12,617 nt of DNA, from NCBI GenBank assembly GCA_903909905.1, contig CAIVXP010000206.1, forward strand, positions 1 to 12,617. Direction: 5' to 3'. Both the position numbers and the translations under genes were made by a program. Positions 11,147 through 12,617 of this stretch are shown here, piece by piece; position 1 is the first letter of the stretch; each line of letters begins with the position of its first letter. The notes under the pieces are model-generated. The model was given only the letters and a program-made list of their open reading frames with translations. It was not told the DNA's origin and ran no database searches. Source of the stretch: Akkermansiaceae bacterium (GTDB lineage Bacteria > Verrucomicrobiota > Verrucomicrobiia > Verrucomicrobiales > Akkermansiaceae).

Positions 11147-12617
11147 ATGCTCACCCTCCTGAAAATCCGCAACCTCGCACTCGTCGATGAACTCGCATGG
11201 GAACTCGGCGCCGGACTCATCGGCGTGACCGGTGAAACAGGTGCTGGAAAATCGGTCATCGTTGGCGCGCTCAAGCTAGTGCTCGGCGAACGCGCCGATA
11301 AATCGCTCATCCGCACCGGCGAGGCCCAATGCCTCGTCGAGGCAGTCTTCGAACTCACCCACACGGCCGGCATCAACCCGATACTCGAAGAAGGCGGTCT
11401 CGCCCCCTGTGACGACAACCAACTCATCGTCCGCCGCACGATCGGGCAATCGGCAAGCCGCCAGTTTGTCAACGACTCGCCGGTCACACTCGCGTTGCTC
11501 AAACGGCTCGGCGAACACCTCGTCGATCTCCACGGACCGCACGACCATCAGTCATTGCTCTCGGCAGACCGCCAACTCGCGATGCTCGATGCTTACGCAG
11601 GATCGGAAAACCAACTCGCAAGCTACCGCGAAACCTACCGCGCATGGCGCGTAAAATCCGCGGCACTCGAAGAACTTCGCAACGCTAAAAACGCCACCGA
11701 ACACGAAATCGATTTACTCAAACATCAAATCAGCGAAATTGACGCAGCTCAACTCAACCCCGCTGAAGAACAAGACCTCGAGGACCGTTGGTGCCGCGCT
11801 AACAATGCCAGCCGTCTCATGGAATCCGCCGCTGCCGCGATCTCCACACTCAACGGCGAAAATGGCATTCTCGACCGCCTCGGCGAACTCCAACGCCTTG
11901 TTCGCGATCTCGAAAAACTTGATCCATCGATCAGCGAAAAAACCGCCTCACTCGAAACCGCCGCAGTCGAACTCCAGGACCTCGAAGGGAATTTGGCCGA
12001 CTACACGCAGGAACTCGAAATCAATCCCGCCGAAGCCGAGACACTCGCCGAACGCGTAAACTTGATCGAATCACTCAAACGCAAGTACGGCCCATCGCTC
12101 GCCGATGTGCTCAACCGCCGCGACAACGCCGCCGCTCGACTCGATTCGATCGAAAACCGTAGCGACAAAATCGAGCAACTCGAACGCGAAGTCGCCGAAG
12201 GTCGCAAGGCGCTCGACGCCAACGGCAAGACTCTCGCTGCTTCACGCCGCAAGGCCGCACCGAAACTTGCCAAGGAAATTTCCACTCAGCTCAAGGATCT
12301 TGGTTTCAAGCAATCATCTTTCGAGGTTCCTCTCAACTCGCTTGCCGACCCTAGCCCGCACGGCCTCGAGTCCGCCGATTTCCTCTTCGGCCCCAATCCC
12401 GGCGAGCCGCTCATGCCTCTGCGTCAAATCGCCTCGTCCGGCGAAATCAGCCGCGTGATGCTTGCCATCAAGTCGGCCCTTGCCGAGCAGGACGACACGC
12501 CGCTCATGGTCTTCGATGAAATCGACGCCAATGTCGGTGGTGAAGTCGCGCGCGCCGTCGGCGCAAAAATGGCCGCACTCGGAACGCGCCACCAGGTCAT
12601 CGCCATCACCCACTTCC
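11147..12617 (+). CDS. recN: DNA repair protein RecN (3' partial)
   Basis: RecN is an SMC-like ATPase that helps join DNA ends in double-strand break repair. The frame is open from ATG 11147 to the window edge, 490 codons with no stop. It starts MLTLLKIRNLALVDELAWEL, with Walker A GETGAGKS at residues 29-36. A long coiled coil follows through about 150-340. The C-terminal ABC signature is ASSGEISRVMLAIKSALAE from about 429, and Walker B is MVFDEIDANVGGEVA from 454. Then comes VIAITHF, the switch histidine region. The signature reads ASSGE where most RecN have ASGGE, and the residues after Walker B are NVGGEVA. About 60-70 residues at the C-terminus are outside the window. It follows deoC by 35 bp. 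Confidence 0.95.
   Translation, partial: MLTLLKIRNLALVDELAWELGAGLIGVTGETGAGKSVIVGALKLVLGERADKSLIRTGEAQCLVEAVFELTHTAGINPILEEGGLAPCDDNQLIVRRTIGQSASRQFVNDSPVTLALLKRLGEHLVDLHGPHDHQSLLSADRQLAMLDAYAGSENQLASYRETYRAWRVKSAALEELRNAKNATEHEIDLLKHQISEIDAAQLNPAEEQDLEDRWCRANNASRLMESAAAAISTLNGENGILDRLGELQRLVRDLEKLDPSISEKTASLETAAVELQDLEGNLADYTQELEINPAEAETLAERVNLIESLKRKYGPSLADVLNRRDNAAARLDSIENRSDKIEQLEREVAEGRKALDANGKTLAASRRKAAPKLAKEISTQLKDLGFKQSSFEVPLNSLADPSPHGLESADFLFGPNPGEPLMPLRQIASSGEISRVMLAIKSALAEQDDTPLMVFDEIDANVGGEVARAVGAKMAALGTRHQVIAITHF

Noticed and set aside
1..12617. CRISPR arrays, insertion sequences, integrases or phage genes
   Set aside because: No regularly spaced repeats, transposase or integrase motifs were seen on either strand.

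Overview
The window is GC-rich and densely coded on both strands, apart from one AT-rich patch near 3.3-3.8 kb. It looks like a chromosomal segment of a Verrucomicrobiota (PVC) bacterium. This is an inference from a small conserved unknown protein typed from memory, a SET-domain methyltransferase, a HemX-hemA pair, an MTRFR-like release factor and start codons that almost never have a Shine-Dalgarno sequence. No rRNA, tRNA, CRISPR array or insertion sequence was found. No phage genes were recognised.

Layout, left to right. (1) 1-321: the C-terminal end of a Cache-like sensor-domain protein, cut by the window edge. (2) 355-1676, minus strand: a two-gene operon in which a small unknown protein is followed, with a likely GTGA stop/start overlap, by a DAO-family FAD oxidoreductase. 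(3) 1789-2742: a bile acid:sodium symporter family transporter transcribed divergently from that operon, then at 2803-3213 a short GGQ release-factor-like ribosome rescue protein. (4) 3283-3785, minus strand: a BrnT/BrnA toxin-antitoxin pair in the AT-rich patch, flanked by a hairpin repeat on one side and a C-run/G-run inverted repeat on the other. (5) 3965-5742: a HemX/CcsA-like membrane protein and glutamyl-tRNA reductase, coupled by a TGATG overlap (start of tetrapyrrole synthesis). (6) 5820-7772: a pRiA4b ORF-3-like protein, a secreted protein of unknown function and a SET-domain lysine methyltransferase. (7) 7750-8726, minus strand: two short coiled-coil proteins, each with one C-terminal membrane helix. 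Their upstream region carries five TTCGG/CCGAA half-sites. (8) 8880-9293, minus strand: an Rrf2 regulator whose start codon overlaps that of a divergent cysE. (9) 9292-12617, plus strand: cysE, deoC and recN, closely spaced; recN runs off the window.

How the genes work together. The clearest functional units are HemX-HemA (5-aminolevulinate synthesis), Rrf2-CysE (cysteine synthesis and its probable local regulator) and BrnTA (toxin-antitoxin). The least explained unit is the pair of tail-anchored coiled-coil proteins with the half-site cluster in front of it; this is the best candidate for something undescribed. The 3' end of that operon overlaps the 3' end of the SET gene by 23 bp.
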